Source: Pseudomonas sp. dw_358
Lineage (GTDB): Bacteria > Pseudomonadota > Gammaproteobacteria > Pseudomonadales > Pseudomonadaceae
Assembly (NCBI RefSeq): GCF_018449655.1
Contig: NZ_JAAVUX010000025.1
Location: 1-58,688 of the forward strand
DNA: 58,688 nt
Direction: 5' to 3'
The translations under genes and the position numbers were made by a program. Below the pieces are notes generated by a model. The model saw only the letters and a program-made list of their open reading frames with translations. It ran no database searches and was not told the DNA's origin. Of this stretch, positions 25,686 to 35,657 are shown in pieces (position 1 is the first letter of the stretch; the number at the start of each line of letters is the position of its first letter).

Positions 25686-28466
25686 ATGGCATTGAAATCC
25701 CCCGCGTTTCGTAAAAAATTTCCGTTGCTGGTCACAGGCGGTTTGCTGGCCATGCAACCTCTGGCCACACCCATGGTATATGCCGCCGAACAGTATGACT
25801 GTTCTGTTTCCGCTGCGGGAGCCTGGGACTGCAAACCCCGCGCCGAAGTCGGAAATCTGCCGCCGCGTCCCGTGCGCGAGGACCCTGCCTCGGCAGCTCC
25901 CGGCGCCGCCGTGGCCGACGCAGACGCCAAGCCCAAACAGGTGACCGAGGCCAAAGGCCGCGGACTGAGGTCGCGCAGCACCGACTACAGCCACCTGGAC
26001 TGGGTCCCGCGTGACAAGCTCACCCCGGCGCAACTGGCCGAGGCTGGCCCGTATTGCGCCGGCTCCTACATCGAGCCGACCCGCCCGGGCATGAACGACA
26101 AGACGTCGAAGAAAGACTCGCCGACCTTCATCGGCGCCAAGGCTTCGCGTTACGATCAGGACTCGCAAGTCGCGACCCTGGCCGGTGACGTCGTCATGCG
26201 CCAGGGCAGTATGCAAATCGAAGCCGACGAGGCCAGCCTGAACCAGGCCCAGAGCCACGGCGAACTCACCGGCAACGTCAAGCTGCGCGACAACGGCGCA
26301 TTGCTGGTGGGCGACCACGCCACCGTGCAGATGGACACCGGCGAAGCCCAGGTGGACAACGCCGAATACGTCCTGCACCAGCAGGGCATCCGCGGCAGTG
26401 CGTTGTATGCCAAGCGCGCCGAGAACTCGATCATCCGTCTCAAGGACGGTACGTACACCTCGTGCGAACCGAGCAGCAACGCCTGGGAAATCAAGGGCAA
26501 CAACATCACCTTGAACCCGGCTACCGGTTTCGGTACCGCGACCAACGCCACGCTGCGGGTCAAGGACATTCCGATCCTGTATACGCCGTACATCTATTTC
26601 CCGATCGACAAGCGTCGTCAATCCGGCTTCCTGCCGCCGAGCTTCGGCACCGGCAGCGACACCGGCTTCACCCTGATGACGCCGTACTACTTCAACCTGG
26701 CGCCGAACTACGACGCCACGGTATATCCACGCTACATGGCCAAGCGCGGCATGATGGTGGAAGGCGAGTTCCGTTACCTGACGCCTTCCAGCGAAGGGCA
26801 ACTGGGCGCCGCCTACCTGAACGACCAGGACGACGAGCGTGACGGTCAGTCCGATGCAACAGATCAGCGCTACATGCTCCACTGGGAGCATCAAGGTGGC
26901 TTGTCGGACCGCATCAGCACCAGGGTCGACTACACCAAGATCAGCGACCCGTACTACTTTCAGGATCTGTCCACCAATGAGTCGGGTATCGGCAACACCG
27001 ACTACGTGAACCAGCAGGGCGTCGTCAACTATCGTGGCGACACCTTCAATGCCATGTTGAACGTGCAGAAGTACCAACTGGCGAACGTCTCCGACACCAC
27101 GCCTTACGATCGCCTGCCGCAACTGCTGCTCACCGGCGCGTTGCCGGAACACCCATTCGGTCTGAACTTCGCCTACAAGGCCGAGGCCGTTCGCTTCCAG
27201 CGTGATCTGCTCACCGGTAACTACACCGACGAAGACGGCAACGTCAGCCCGCGCCTGGACAATAATGTCTTCGGTCTGGCCCGTGCCAATGGCAATCGCT
27301 TTTCCGTATCGCCGACCATCAGCCTGCCGATGCAGTCGACCTATGGTTTCGTCAAGCCAAGCCTGAAGTACGTGTATACCCAGTACGACCTGGACCTCGA
27401 CTCAGAGGGCAAGGCAAACCTGCTGTCGGCCATGAACCAGCAAGCGGGCTACCGCCAGAGCTACGACAGCTCGCCTTCGCTCTCGATCCCTGTCGCCAGC
27501 ATCGACAGCGGCCTGTATTTCGACCGCAACACCAACTGGTTCGGCACCAACTATCGCCAGACCCTGGAACCGCGGGCCTACTACCTGTATGTCCCGTATC
27601 GCAATCAGAATGACATTCCGGTCTTCGATACCGGGGAAAACACCTTCGACTTCGCCTCGCTGTTTCGCGACAACCGCTTCTCCGGGTCCGACCGTGTCGG
27701 CGACGAGAACAAGCTGTCGCTGGGCGTGACCAGCCGCTGGATTCAGGACAACGGTTTCGAACGCCAGCGCTACAGCATCGGTCAAGCCATCTACTTCGCC
27801 GACCGCAAGGTGCAGCTGCCTGGCATCGATTACGACACTCGCAAGGATGCCCAGACCAACCAGTCGCCGATCGCCCAGGAATACGAATATCGCTTCAACA
27901 AGGACTGGCGCTTCACCGGCAACCTGAACTGGGACCCGGACACCGACAGCACCCGTTCGGGCGCGGCGATGTTCCACTACCAGCCAGCAAACGACCCGAA
28001 CAAAGTGGTCAACTTCGGTTATCGCTATCGTAACGACCTGATTCACTACGACGCTTCCACCGGCAAGTGGCAAGTGGGCGGTGGTGACTATGGCACACCG
28101 GGTCAGCCTGGTTATATCAAGGACTACTACAAGATCCAGCAGCATGACTTCTCGGTCATCTGGCCGGTGGTTCCGAAGTGGAACGCTATCGCTCGCTGGG
28201 AATACGACTACAACCGTCAACGTACGCTGGAAGCGTTCGGTGGTTTCGAATACGACAACTGCTGCTGGAAGATGCGCCTGATCACCCGTTACTGGGTCGA
28301 CTACGACGAAACCAGCCAGCTGCTGCCGGAAAACGAAAAAGGCGACCGTGGCGTGTTCCTGCAAATCGTGCTGAAAGGCCTGGGTGGCATCGTTGGCACC
28401 AAGGTTGATAGCTTCCTCGACAAAGGCATTGAAGGTTATCGTGAACGTGAAGACCAAGCTAATTGA
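25686..28466 (+). CDS. lptD: LPS-assembly outer membrane protein LptD
   Basis: Inserts lipopolysaccharide into the outer leaflet of the outer membrane with LptE. The 926-aa sequence has a signal peptide ending VYA-AEQ, a Pseudomonas-specific N-terminal extension to about 140, an OstA/LptA-like beta-jellyroll (about 145-270) and a large C-terminal beta-barrel. Cysteines for the inter-domain disulfides are visible: YDCSVS and WDCKP early, TSCEPS near 260 and the vicinal pair in DNCCWKM near 860. It begins the lptD-surA-pdxA-rsmA-apaG-apaH run. Confidence 0.97.
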   Translation: MALKSPAFRKKFPLLVTGGLLAMQPLATPMVYAAEQYDCSVSAAGAWDCKPRAEVGNLPPRPVREDPASAAPGAAVADADAKPKQVTEAKGRGLRSRSTDYSHLDWVPRDKLTPAQLAEAGPYCAGSYIEPTRPGMNDKTSKKDSPTFIGAKASRYDQDSQVATLAGDVVMRQGSMQIEADEASLNQAQSHGELTGNVKLRDNGALLVGDHATVQMDTGEAQVDNAEYVLHQQGIRGSALYAKRAENSIIRLKDGTYTSCEPSSNAWEIKGNNITLNPATGFGTATNATLRVKDIPILYTPYIYFPIDKRRQSGFLPPSFGTGSDTGFTLMTPYYFNLAPNYDATVYPRYMAKRGMMVEGEFRYLTPSSEGQLGAAYLNDQDDERDGQSDATDQRYMLHWEHQGGLSDRISTRVDYTKISDPYYFQDLSTNESGIGNTDYVNQQGVVNYRGDTFNAMLNVQKYQLANVSDTTPYDRLPQLLLTGALPEHPFGLNFAYKAEAVRFQRDLLTGNYTDEDGNVSPRLDNNVFGLARANGNRFSVSPTISLPMQSTYGFVKPSLKYVYTQYDLDLDSEGKANLLSAMNQQAGYRQSYDSSPSLSIPVASIDSGLYFDRNTNWFGTNYRQTLEPRAYYLYVPYRNQNDIPVFDTGENTFDFASLFRDNRFSGSDRVGDENKLSLGVTSRWIQDNGFERQRYSIGQAIYFADRKVQLPGIDYDTRKDAQTNQSPIAQEYEYRFNKDWRFTGNLNWDPDTDSTRSGAAMFHYQPANDPNKVVNFGYRYRNDLIHYDASTGKWQVGGGDYGTPGQPGYIKDYYKIQQHDFSVIWPVVPKWNAIARWEYDYNRQRTLEAFGGFEYDNCCWKMRLITRYWVDYDETSQLLPENEKGDRGVFLQIVLKGLGGIVGTKVDSFLDKGIEGYREREDQAN

Positions 28467-29763
28467 TCGTCTGCGCCCGCTGTTGCTGGGCGCGCTGTTA
28501 CTGGGCACTGCGGCACATGCCGAGGTCAAGCCACTGGATCGGGTCGTCGCCATCGTCGATAACGATGTAGTCATGCAAAGCCAACTCGACCAGCGCATTC
28601 ACGAAGTGCAGCAAACGATCGCCAAGCGGGGGGCCGAGGTGCCTCCCGCCGATGTTCTGCAACAGCAGGTCCTGGATCGCCTGATCCTGGAAAACCTGCA
28701 GTTGCAGATCGGCGAGCGCTCCGGCATTCGGGTCACCGACGAGGACCTCAACCAGGCCATGGGCACCATTGCGCAGCGCAATGGCATGAACCTGGATCAA
28801 TTCCGCGCCGCGTTGGCACACGACGGTCTGTCTTATGACGATGCCCGTGACCAGGTGCGTCGAGAGATGATCATCAGCCGCGTCCGTTCGCGCCGTGTGG
28901 CCGAACGGATCCAGGTATCGGAGCAGGAAGTGAAGAACTTCCTCGCCTCGGACCTTGGCAAGATGCAGCTCTCCGAAGAATTCCACCTGGCCAACATCCT
29001 CACGCCGACACCCGAGAATGCCAACGCCGAAGCCATCCAGGCGGCAGCCAAGCAGTCGATGGACCTCTACAACCAGCTCAAGGCCGGCGCTGACTTCGGC
29101 CAACTGGCCATCGCCAAGTCCACCAGCGACAACGCCCTGGAAGGCGGCGACATGGGCTGGCGCAAGGCAGCCCAGCTACCACCTCCGTTCGACAAACTGC
29201 TCGGCACCCTGGCCGTGGGTGACATCACCCAGCCGGTGCGCACGCCCGGTGGTTTCATCATCCTCAAAGTGCTGGAGAAGCGCGGCGGCGAAACCGTCAC
29301 CCGCGATGAAGTGCACGTGCGTCATATCCTGATCAAGCCGAACGAGATCCGCAGCGACGAAGAGACTCATCTTCTGGCTGACCGTCTGTACGACCGGGTC
29401 AAGAATGGTGAGGATTTTGGCGAGCTGGCGAAGAGCTTCTCCGAAGACCCGGGCTCCGCGCTCAACGGTGGTGACCTGAACTGGGTCGATCCGAGCTCCC
29501 TGGTGCCCGAATTCCGCCAGGTGATGAACGAAACGCCGGTGGACACCGTGTCCAAGCCGTTCCATACCCAGTACGGCTGGCACATCCTCGAAGTCCTGGG
29601 ACGCCGCGCCACCGACAGCACCGAGCAGGCCCGCGAGCAGCAGGCCATGACGGTCTTGCGCAACCGCAAATACGACGAAGAACTGCAGAACTGGCTGCGT
29701 CAGATCCGTGACGAAGCCTATGTCGAAATCAAGTTGCCTGGCGCCGACCAGGCCGCGCAGTGA
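28447..29763 (+). CDS. surA: Periplasmic chaperone/peptidyl-prolyl isomerase SurA
   Basis: Escorts unfolded outer-membrane proteins, including LptD, across the periplasm. I place the start at the GTG at 28447, inside the last 20 bp of lptD, giving 438 aa and a normal signal peptide (RLRPLLLGALLLGTAAHA); longer readings only repeat lptD DNA. An N-terminal chaperone domain is followed by two parvulin domains (about 180-280 and 290-390; EVHVRHILIKPNE and DLNWVDPSSLVPEF in the second) and a C-terminal helix. It is translationally coupled to lptD and pdxA. Confidence 0.96.
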   Translation: MKTKLIDRLRPLLLGALLLGTAAHAEVKPLDRVVAIVDNDVVMQSQLDQRIHEVQQTIAKRGAEVPPADVLQQQVLDRLILENLQLQIGERSGIRVTDEDLNQAMGTIAQRNGMNLDQFRAALAHDGLSYDDARDQVRREMIISRVRSRRVAERIQVSEQEVKNFLASDLGKMQLSEEFHLANILTPTPENANAEAIQAAAKQSMDLYNQLKAGADFGQLAIAKSTSDNALEGGDMGWRKAAQLPPPFDKLLGTLAVGDITQPVRTPGGFIILKVLEKRGGETVTRDEVHVRHILIKPNEIRSDEETHLLADRLYDRVKNGEDFGELAKSFSEDPGSALNGGDLNWVDPSSLVPEFRQVMNETPVDTVSKPFHTQYGWHILEVLGRRATDSTEQAREQQAMTVLRNRKYDEELQNWLRQIRDEAYVEIKLPGADQAAQ

Positions 29764-30749
29764 TCTCCCGCCGTTTTGCGTTGACGCCCGGCGAGCCGGC
29801 GGGCATAGGTCCAGACCTATGCCTGCTGCTCGCCACCCAGGCCCAGCCCTACCCCCTGATTGCCATCACCAGCCGTGACCTGCTCGCCGAGCGGGCCACC
29901 CAGCTGGGTGTGGCCGTCGACCTGATACTGGTCGACCCCGACGCCCTGCCCGATGCCCCGGCCGCTGCCGGGGCTTTGTATGTGTGGGACACGCCGCTGG
30001 GGGCACCGGTGCAGACGGGCGTACTGGACAAGCGCAACGCCGATTTCGTTTTGCAGACGTTGACCCGCGCCGGCCAGGGCTGCCTGGACGGGCGTTTCGC
30101 GGCAATGATCACCGCGCCGGTTCACAAAGGGGTGATCAACGACGGTGGCATCGCCTTTTCCGGCCACACCGAGTTCCTCGCCGAGCTGACCCAGACCGAA
30201 CAAGTGGTGATGATGCTGGCCACCGGGGATCTGCGAGTTGCCCTGGTCACCACCCATCTGCCGTTGCGTGACGTGGCCGATGCCATTACCGCCGAGCGCC
30301 TGGAACGGGTCACGCGCATTCTGCACCGCGACCTGCGAAACAAGTTCGGCCTGGCCCGGCCACGCATCCTCGTCTGCGGGCTCAACCCCCATGCCGGCGA
30401 AAGCGGTCATCTGGGCCGAGAAGAACTGGACATCATCGAACCGACCCTCGAACGGCTGCGCGGCGAAGGCATGGACCTTCGCGGACCGCTACCGGCCGAT
30501 ACTCTTTTTACCCCCAAATATCTGGAGCACTGCGATGCAGTGCTGGCGATGTACCACGATCAGGGCCTCCCCGTACTCAAGTACAAGGGCTTTGGCGCGG
30601 CGGTGAACATCACTCTCGGCTTGCCGATCATCCGCACCTCGGTTGATCACGGCACAGCCCTGGACCTGGCCGGCAGCGGCCGGATCGACACCGGCAGCCT
30701 GCAAGTCGCGCTGCACACCGCCTACCAGATGGCCGAGACCCATTCATGA
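29760..30749 (+). CDS. pdxA: 4-hydroxythreonine-4-phosphate dehydrogenase
   Basis: Enzyme of the deoxyxylulose-5-phosphate-dependent pyridoxal phosphate pathway. The start is a GTG overlapping the surA stop (GTGA). The 329-aa protein has metal-binding histidines in GGIAFSGHTEFLAEL, VTTHLPLRDV and MYHDQGLPVLKYKGFG, and the C-terminal RTSVDHGTALDLAG. It overlaps rsmA by 4 bp. The surA-pdxA-rsmA-apaG-apaH order is shared with E. coli. Confidence 0.97.
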   Translation: MISRRFALTPGEPAGIGPDLCLLLATQAQPYPLIAITSRDLLAERATQLGVAVDLILVDPDALPDAPAAAGALYVWDTPLGAPVQTGVLDKRNADFVLQTLTRAGQGCLDGRFAAMITAPVHKGVINDGGIAFSGHTEFLAELTQTEQVVMMLATGDLRVALVTTHLPLRDVADAITAERLERVTRILHRDLRNKFGLARPRILVCGLNPHAGESGHLGREELDIIEPTLERLRGEGMDLRGPLPADTLFTPKYLEHCDAVLAMYHDQGLPVLKYKGFGAAVNITLGLPIIRTSVDHGTALDLAGSGRIDTGSLQVALHTAYQMAETHS

Positions 30750-31540
30750 GTGAGCAATACCAACACCGGGCGCGCAAGCGCTTTGGCCAGAACTTCCTCC
30801 ACGATGCTGGCGTGATCGATCGCATCCTGCGTGCCATCCGTGCGCGAGCGGGCGAACGCGTCCTGGAGATCGGTCCAGGCCAGGGCGCCCTGACCGAAGG
30901 CCTGCTGGACAGCGGCGCACAGCTGGACGTGGTCGAGCTGGACAAGGACCTGGTGCCGATTCTCAATCACCAGTTCGGCAACCGCGAAAACTTCAGCCTG
31001 CATCAGGGCGATGCCCTGAAGTTCGATTTCACCAGCCTGAATGCTGCCCCGGCCAGCCTGCGGGTGGTCGGCAACCTGCCCTACAACATCTCCACCCCGC
31101 TGATCTTCCACCTGCTGCAGAACGCTTCGCTGATTCGCGACATGCATTTCATGCTGCAAAAGGAAGTGGTCGAGCGTTTGGCCGCCGGACCCGGCGGCGG
31201 CGATTGGGGTCGCCTGTCGATCATGGTGCAGTACCACTGCAAGGTGGAGCACCTGTTCAACGTCGGACCCGGCGCGTTCAATCCGCCGCCCAAGGTCGAC
31301 TCGGCCATTGTACGGCTGGTGCCCCACGAGGTCCTGCCCTACCCGGCCAAGGATCACCGCCTTCTGGAACGGGTTGTGCGCGAAGCCTTCAATCAACGCC
31401 GCAAGACCTTGCGCAACACGCTCAAGGCGCTGTTGCCGGCCGAAGCCATCGAGGCCGCCGGCGTGGACGGCAGCAAGCGTCCCGAGCAGTTGGACCTGGC
31501 CGCATTCGTGCGCCTGGCGGATCAGCTGGTGGATCAGTAA
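30746..31540 (+). CDS. rsmA: 16S rRNA dimethyladenosine transferase (KsgA)
   Basis: Dimethylates two adjacent adenosines near the 3' end of 16S rRNA, a late step in 30S assembly. The 264-aa sequence has the SAM-binding motif VLEIGPGQGALTEGLL, the catalytic NLPY in VVGNLPYNISTPLIF and the N-terminal FGQNFLHD. The start overlaps pdxA by 4 bp. A 132-bp gap to apaG follows. Confidence 0.98.
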   Translation: MSEQYQHRARKRFGQNFLHDAGVIDRILRAIRARAGERVLEIGPGQGALTEGLLDSGAQLDVVELDKDLVPILNHQFGNRENFSLHQGDALKFDFTSLNAAPASLRVVGNLPYNISTPLIFHLLQNASLIRDMHFMLQKEVVERLAAGPGGGDWGRLSIMVQYHCKVEHLFNVGPGAFNPPPKVDSAIVRLVPHEVLPYPAKDHRLLERVVREAFNQRRKTLRNTLKALLPAEAIEAAGVDGSKRPEQLDLAAFVRLADQLVDQ

Positions 31541-31672
31541 CCGGTCGCTTCGCTGCGCCCATTCGCTCGGCGGGAGGCGCATCGATCCGGACGCGTTGCG
31601 GTCTCATGTCCTAGACTGATGAAATCGGCGGTGCCGGTTTTATCCTGCGTTTGTATTGGAAAGGCCCATTGC

Positions 31673-32053
31673 ATGCCTGATTCTCGTTACCAGATCGACG
31701 TCAGCGTCGTCACCCGCTTCCTGGCGGAGCAATCCCAGCCCGAGCAGCAGCGCTTTGCGTTTGCCTACACGGTTACGGTCCAGAACAACGGTGAGGTGCC
31801 GGCTCGTCTGCTCTCGCGCCACTGGGTCATCACCGATGGCGATGGCAAGGTGGAGGAGGTTCGCGGCGCAGGGGTGGTCGGGCAGCAGCCGCTGATCGCC
31901 GCCGGCCAGAGCCACACCTACAGCAGCGGCACGGTGATGACCACCAAGGTGGGCAACATGCAGGGCAGCTACGAGATGCTGGCCGATGATGGCCAACGCT
32001 TTCATGCGGTGATAGCGCCTTTCCGGCTGGCGGTGCCCGGAGCCCTGCACTGA
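31673..32053 (+). CDS. apaG: Co2+/Mg2+ efflux-associated protein ApaG
   Basis: A 126-aa single-domain beta-sandwich protein (MPDSRYQIDVSVVTRF). The Gly-rich loop VRGAGVVGQQPLI and the final RLAVPGALH are typical. The start at 31673 is chosen over the in-frame 31619 because it gives the exact family length. Mutants in enterics show altered cobalt resistance and magnesium efflux; the biochemical role is not settled. The stop overlaps the start of apaH (TGATG). Confidence 0.94.
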   Translation: MPDSRYQIDVSVVTRFLAEQSQPEQQRFAFAYTVTVQNNGEVPARLLSRHWVITDGDGKVEEVRGAGVVGQQPLIAAGQSHTYSSGTVMTTKVGNMQGSYEMLADDGQRFHAVIAPFRLAVPGALH

Positions 32054-32937
32054 TGACGGTGTACGCGGTCGGTGACCTGCAAGGTTGCCTTGAGCCCTTG
32101 CAGTGCCTGTTGGATCAAGTGGCTTTCGATGCGCGCAAAGATCAGCTCTGGCTGGTGGGTGATCTAGTCAATCGCGGCCCGCAATCCTTGGCGACCTTGC
32201 GCTATCTGTATGCCATGCGCGATGCCTTGACGTGTGTGCTGGGCAATCACGATCTGCACCTGCTGGCAGCGGCCGCCAATCCGGAGCGCCTGAAAAAGGG
32301 CGACACTCTTCGCGAAATCCTCGACGCTCCAGACGCCCCCCTGCTGCTCAGGTGGTTGCGCCAGCAAAAGTTGCTGCATTACGACGAACAGCGCAACACC
32401 GCTCTGGTGCATGCCGGCATTCCTCCGCAGTGGAGCATCCAGAAGGCCGGACGGCTGGCGGCGGAGGTGGAAACCGTGCTGCGCGATGACAACCTTTACC
32501 CGGCTTTTCTGGAAGGCATGTACGGGAACGAGCCGAACAAGTGGGACAAGGATCTGGAAGGCATTGCGCGGCTGCGCACCATCACTAACTACTTCACCCG
32601 AATGCGCTTCTGCACCCGCGATGGCAAGCTCGACCTCAAGGGCAAGGAAGGCGCCGACTCGGCGCCGCCCGGCTATGCTCCGTGGTTCAGTTACAAAGAG
32701 CGTAAAACCCGTGAGCAGAAGATCATCTTTGGCCACTGGGCAGCCCTTGAAGGTCGCTGTGACGAGCCTGGCGTCTTTGCCCTCGACACTGGCTGCGTGT
32801 GGGGCAACCGCATGACCTTGATGAACATCGACACCGGACAGCGCTTCGGCTGCGACTGCACCCAGGATGGCCACGCGGCCGCCGCGCAAAAACTGCCCGG
32901 CGACATTAGTACCGCAGCGTCCCCCCGGCTAGAATGA
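32053..32937 (+). CDS. apaH: Diadenosine tetraphosphatase (symmetrical)
   Basis: Hydrolyses Ap4A to two ADP, and decaps Np4A-capped RNA in enterics. The 294-aa metallophosphatase has YAVGDLQGCLEPLQ, LVGDLVNRGPQSL and CVLGNHDLHLL, the three metal-site blocks; Gln replaces the more common His of GD.HG in the first. A late block is FGHWAALEG with the metal-binding His. It overlaps apaG by 1 bp. Confidence 0.96.
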   Translation: MTVYAVGDLQGCLEPLQCLLDQVAFDARKDQLWLVGDLVNRGPQSLATLRYLYAMRDALTCVLGNHDLHLLAAAANPERLKKGDTLREILDAPDAPLLLRWLRQQKLLHYDEQRNTALVHAGIPPQWSIQKAGRLAAEVETVLRDDNLYPAFLEGMYGNEPNKWDKDLEGIARLRTITNYFTRMRFCTRDGKLDLKGKEGADSAPPGYAPWFSYKERKTREQKIIFGHWAALEGRCDEPGVFALDTGCVWGNRMTLMNIDTGQRFGCDCTQDGHAAAAQKLPGDISTAASPRLE

Positions 32938-32965
32938 CGCTTCAGCCAGCCACCAGGAGCGCTCC

Positions 32966-33295
32966 ATGACCGAATTCAAACGCATCCCGCCCGCACAAGC
33001 CCAGGCTCTGCGAGAGCAAGGTGCGGTCGTGGTCGATGTCCGCGACCCCCAGACCTTCGCCAGCAGCCACATCGCCGGCGCCCTGCACCTCGATAATCAT
33101 TCGCTGCACAGTTTCATCACCGGGGCCGACCTCGACAAGCCCGTGGTCGTGGTCTGCTACCACGGCAATTCGAGCCAAAGCGCTGCCGCCTACCTGGTGG
33201 GCCAAGGCTTTTCCGACGTCTATAGCCTCGATGGCGGATTCGAGTTGTGGCGCACCACTTATCCAGATGAAACAGCGCAAAGCGCCCCGCAATAA
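32966..33295 (+). CDS. glpE: Thiosulfate sulfurtransferase GlpE (rhodanese)
   Basis: Single-domain rhodanese of 109 aa that transfers sulfane sulfur from thiosulfate to cyanide or thioredoxin. The active-site loop is CYHGNSSQSAA, with the catalytic Cys near residue 66, and the N-terminal VVDVRDPQTFASSHIAGALH is typical. A ribosome site AGGAGCG precedes the ATG. The 287 bp after it hold no gene: a T-run directly after the stop and the palindrome at 33351-33370 are the only structures I see before prkA. Confidence 0.94.
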   Translation: MTEFKRIPPAQAQALREQGAVVVDVRDPQTFASSHIAGALHLDNHSLHSFITGADLDKPVVVVCYHGNSSQSAAAYLVGQGFSDVYSLDGGFELWRTTYPDETAQSAPQ

Positions 33296-33350
33296 ATTCA
33301 GCAATTTTTTTTGGGCGTCTACCCCGCAGGATACGCGGGCTGACGACCCC

Positions 33351-33370
33351 AAGCGCCGCGCGCGGCGCTT
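33351..33370. terminator. Perfect 20-bp palindrome downstream of glpE
   Basis: AAGCGCCGCG followed directly by its complement CGCGGCGCTT. As RNA it would form a strong GC hairpin. Its position in the glpE-prkA gap suggests transcription termination or mRNA 3'-end protection, but there is no clear T-run. Confidence 0.5.
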
Positions 33371-33582
33371 AACTAATTTCGCATTCCGCCTTGAAGTCTC
33401 CGATTCCGAACTACTCTTAAGCTCAGGCCATCCAAAACAGGGGAGAGCCGGTACACCGGCGCGCGGGTCATCGGTAACGATTTCAAGGTGTTTGGGGGGT
33501 ATACAGAAGTCGGTTATCGGCTTCTGCCAGCATCAAACTGAGTGACCCGACGCCGGCTCCACGTATCGAGCGAGGTGACGTC

Positions 33583-35505
33583 ATGAGTATTTTTAGCCAC
33601 TTCCAACAACGCTTCGAATCCACTCGTCAGGAAGAGCTGTCGTTGCAGGAGTATCTCGAACTCTGCAAACAGGACCGGAGCACCTACGCTTCGGCTGCTG
33701 AGCGGATCCTGATGGCCATCGGTGAGCCGGAGTTGCTCGACACGTCGACCAATTCGAGGTTGTCGCGGATTTTCTCCAACAAGGTGATCCGGCGGTACCC
33801 GGCATTCGAAGACTTCCACGGCATGGAAGACTGCATCGATCAAATCGTGTCCTACTTCAGGCACGCGGCGCAGGGCCTGGAAGAAAAGAAACAGATCCTG
33901 TACCTCCTGGGTCCGGTGGGCGGCGGTAAGTCCTCCCTTGCCGAAAAGCTCAAGAGCCTGATCGAGAAGGTGCCCTTCTACGCGATCAAGGGTTCGCCCG
34001 TGTTTGAATCGCCCTTGGGCTTGTTCAACGCTACGGAAGATGGCGCGATTCTCGAGGAAGATTTCGGGATCCCCCGACGCTATCTCAATACCATCATGTC
34101 GCCCTGGGCGACCAAGCGGCTGTCTGAGTTCGGGGGCGACATCAGCCAGTTCCGCGTGGTGAAACTGTACCCGTCGATTCTCAACCAGATCGGCGTGGCC
34201 AAGACCGAACCGGGCGACGAGAACAACCAGGACATCTCCGCACTGGTGGGCAAGGTCGACATCCGCAAGCTCGAGGAGTATTCGCAGAACGACGCCGACG
34301 CCTACAGCTACTCGGGTGCATTGTGCCGGGCCAACCAGGGCATGATGGAATTCGTCGAGATGTTCAAGGCGCCGATCAAGGTCCTGCACCCCCTGCTGAC
34401 CGCGACGCAAGAGGGCAACTACAACAGTACTGAAGGGCTGGGCGCCATCCCTTTCAACGGTATTCTGCTGGCCCACTCCAACGAGTCGGAATGGCACAGC
34501 TTTCGCAACAACAAGAACAACGAGGCGTTCATCGACCGGATCTACATCGTCAAGGTCCCGTATTGCCTGCGGGTCAGCGACGAAATCAAGATCTACGACA
34601 AGCTGCTGTTCAACAGCTCCCTGTCCAAGGCCCATTGCGCCCCCGACACCCTCAAGATGCTCGCCCAGTTCACCGTGCTGTCGCGGCTCAAGGAGCCGGA
34701 CAACTCGAACATCTACTCCAAAATGCGCGTGTACGACGGTGAAAATCTCAAGGATACCGATCCCAAGGCCAAGTCCATTCTCGAATACCGCGACAGCGCG
34801 GGTGTCGACGAGGGCATGAACGGCCTGTCCACGCGCTTTGCGTTCAAGATCCTGTCCAAGGTCTTTAACTTCGACCCCCACGAGATTGCCGCCAACCCTG
34901 TTCACCTGCTCTATGTCCTCGAGCAGCAAATCGAGCAGGAGCAATTCCCGGCCGAAGTGCGCGAGCGTTATCTGCGCTACCTGAAGGAGTATCTGGCACC
35001 GCGTTACATCGAGTTTATCGGCAAGGAGATCCAGACCGCGTACCTGGAGTCCTACAGCGAGTACGGACAAAACATCTTCGACCGTTACGTGCTGTACGCC
35101 GATTTCTGGATTCAGGACCAGGAGTATCGCGACCCGGAAACCGGCGAGATCCTCAATCGCGTGGCACTCAACGAAGAACTGGAAAAAATCGAGAAACCGG
35201 CCGGTATCAGCAATCCGAAGGATTTCCGCAACGAGATCGTCAACTTTGTTCTGCGCGCCCGTGCCAACAACAACGGCAAGAACCCGACTTGGCTCAGCTA
35301 CGAGAAGCTGCGGGTGGTGATCGAGAAGAAAATGTTCTCCAACACCGAAGACCTGCTCCCCGTCATCAGCTTCAATGCCAAGGCCAGCAAGGAAGACCAA
35401 CAGAAGCACAACGACTTTGTCAGCCGCATGGTCGAGCGAGGTTACACCGACAAGCAAGTACGACTGTTATCCGAGTGGTACCTGAGGGTCCGCAAGTCCC
35501 AGTGA
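33583..35505 (+). CDS. prkA: PrkA family serine protein kinase (YeaG)
   Basis: A 640-aa AAA+-like kinase. The N-terminal AAA_PrkA domain has Walker A in LGPVGGGKSSLAEKL near residue 112, and the C-terminal PrkA kinase-like domain covers about 390-640. In E. coli YeaG works with YeaH in the sustained nitrogen-starvation response. The ATG is preceded by GAGGTGACGTC. The downstream order yeaH-spoVR is conserved. I found no convincing sigma-54 promoter in the 287 bp upstream. Confidence 0.95.
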   Translation: MSIFSHFQQRFESTRQEELSLQEYLELCKQDRSTYASAAERILMAIGEPELLDTSTNSRLSRIFSNKVIRRYPAFEDFHGMEDCIDQIVSYFRHAAQGLEEKKQILYLLGPVGGGKSSLAEKLKSLIEKVPFYAIKGSPVFESPLGLFNATEDGAILEEDFGIPRRYLNTIMSPWATKRLSEFGGDISQFRVVKLYPSILNQIGVAKTEPGDENNQDISALVGKVDIRKLEEYSQNDADAYSYSGALCRANQGMMEFVEMFKAPIKVLHPLLTATQEGNYNSTEGLGAIPFNGILLAHSNESEWHSFRNNKNNEAFIDRIYIVKVPYCLRVSDEIKIYDKLLFNSSLSKAHCAPDTLKMLAQFTVLSRLKEPDNSNIYSKMRVYDGENLKDTDPKAKSILEYRDSAGVDEGMNGLSTRFAFKILSKVFNFDPHEIAANPVHLLYVLEQQIEQEQFPAEVRERYLRYLKEYLAPRYIEFIGKEIQTAYLESYSEYGQNIFDRYVLYADFWIQDQEYRDPETGEILNRVALNEELEKIEKPAGISNPKDFRNEIVNFVLRARANNNGKNPTWLSYEKLRVVIEKKMFSNTEDLLPVISFNAKASKEDQQKHNDFVSRMVERGYTDKQVRLLSEWYLRVRKSQ

Positions 35506-35657
35506 AGCAGCGCTGAGTTGCAAAGCTGACCGCTGCGGGCACGTGCAGTACGCCAGGCTCGACATTCTGCCGGCCTGGCGTTGTGCTGATGTGCGCCAGC
35601 CACAGCTTTTGACTCGTAGCTTGCAGCTAAAGCCTGAAGCTGCCCGGAGGGCCCCTT

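Noticed and set aside
25593..27152. 519-aa open frame on the minus strand
   Set aside because: Antisense shadow of lptD; composition is Val/Gly/Arg-rich with no domain features.
33296..33582. Sigma-54 promoter upstream of prkA, as for yeaG in E. coli
   Set aside because: No TGGCAC-N5-TTGC-type match found by eye on the coding strand.
33514..35457. 647-aa open frame on the minus strand
   Set aside because: Lies opposite prkA, which has clear Walker A and family sequence. High-GC Pseudomonas genes often leave the antisense frame open.
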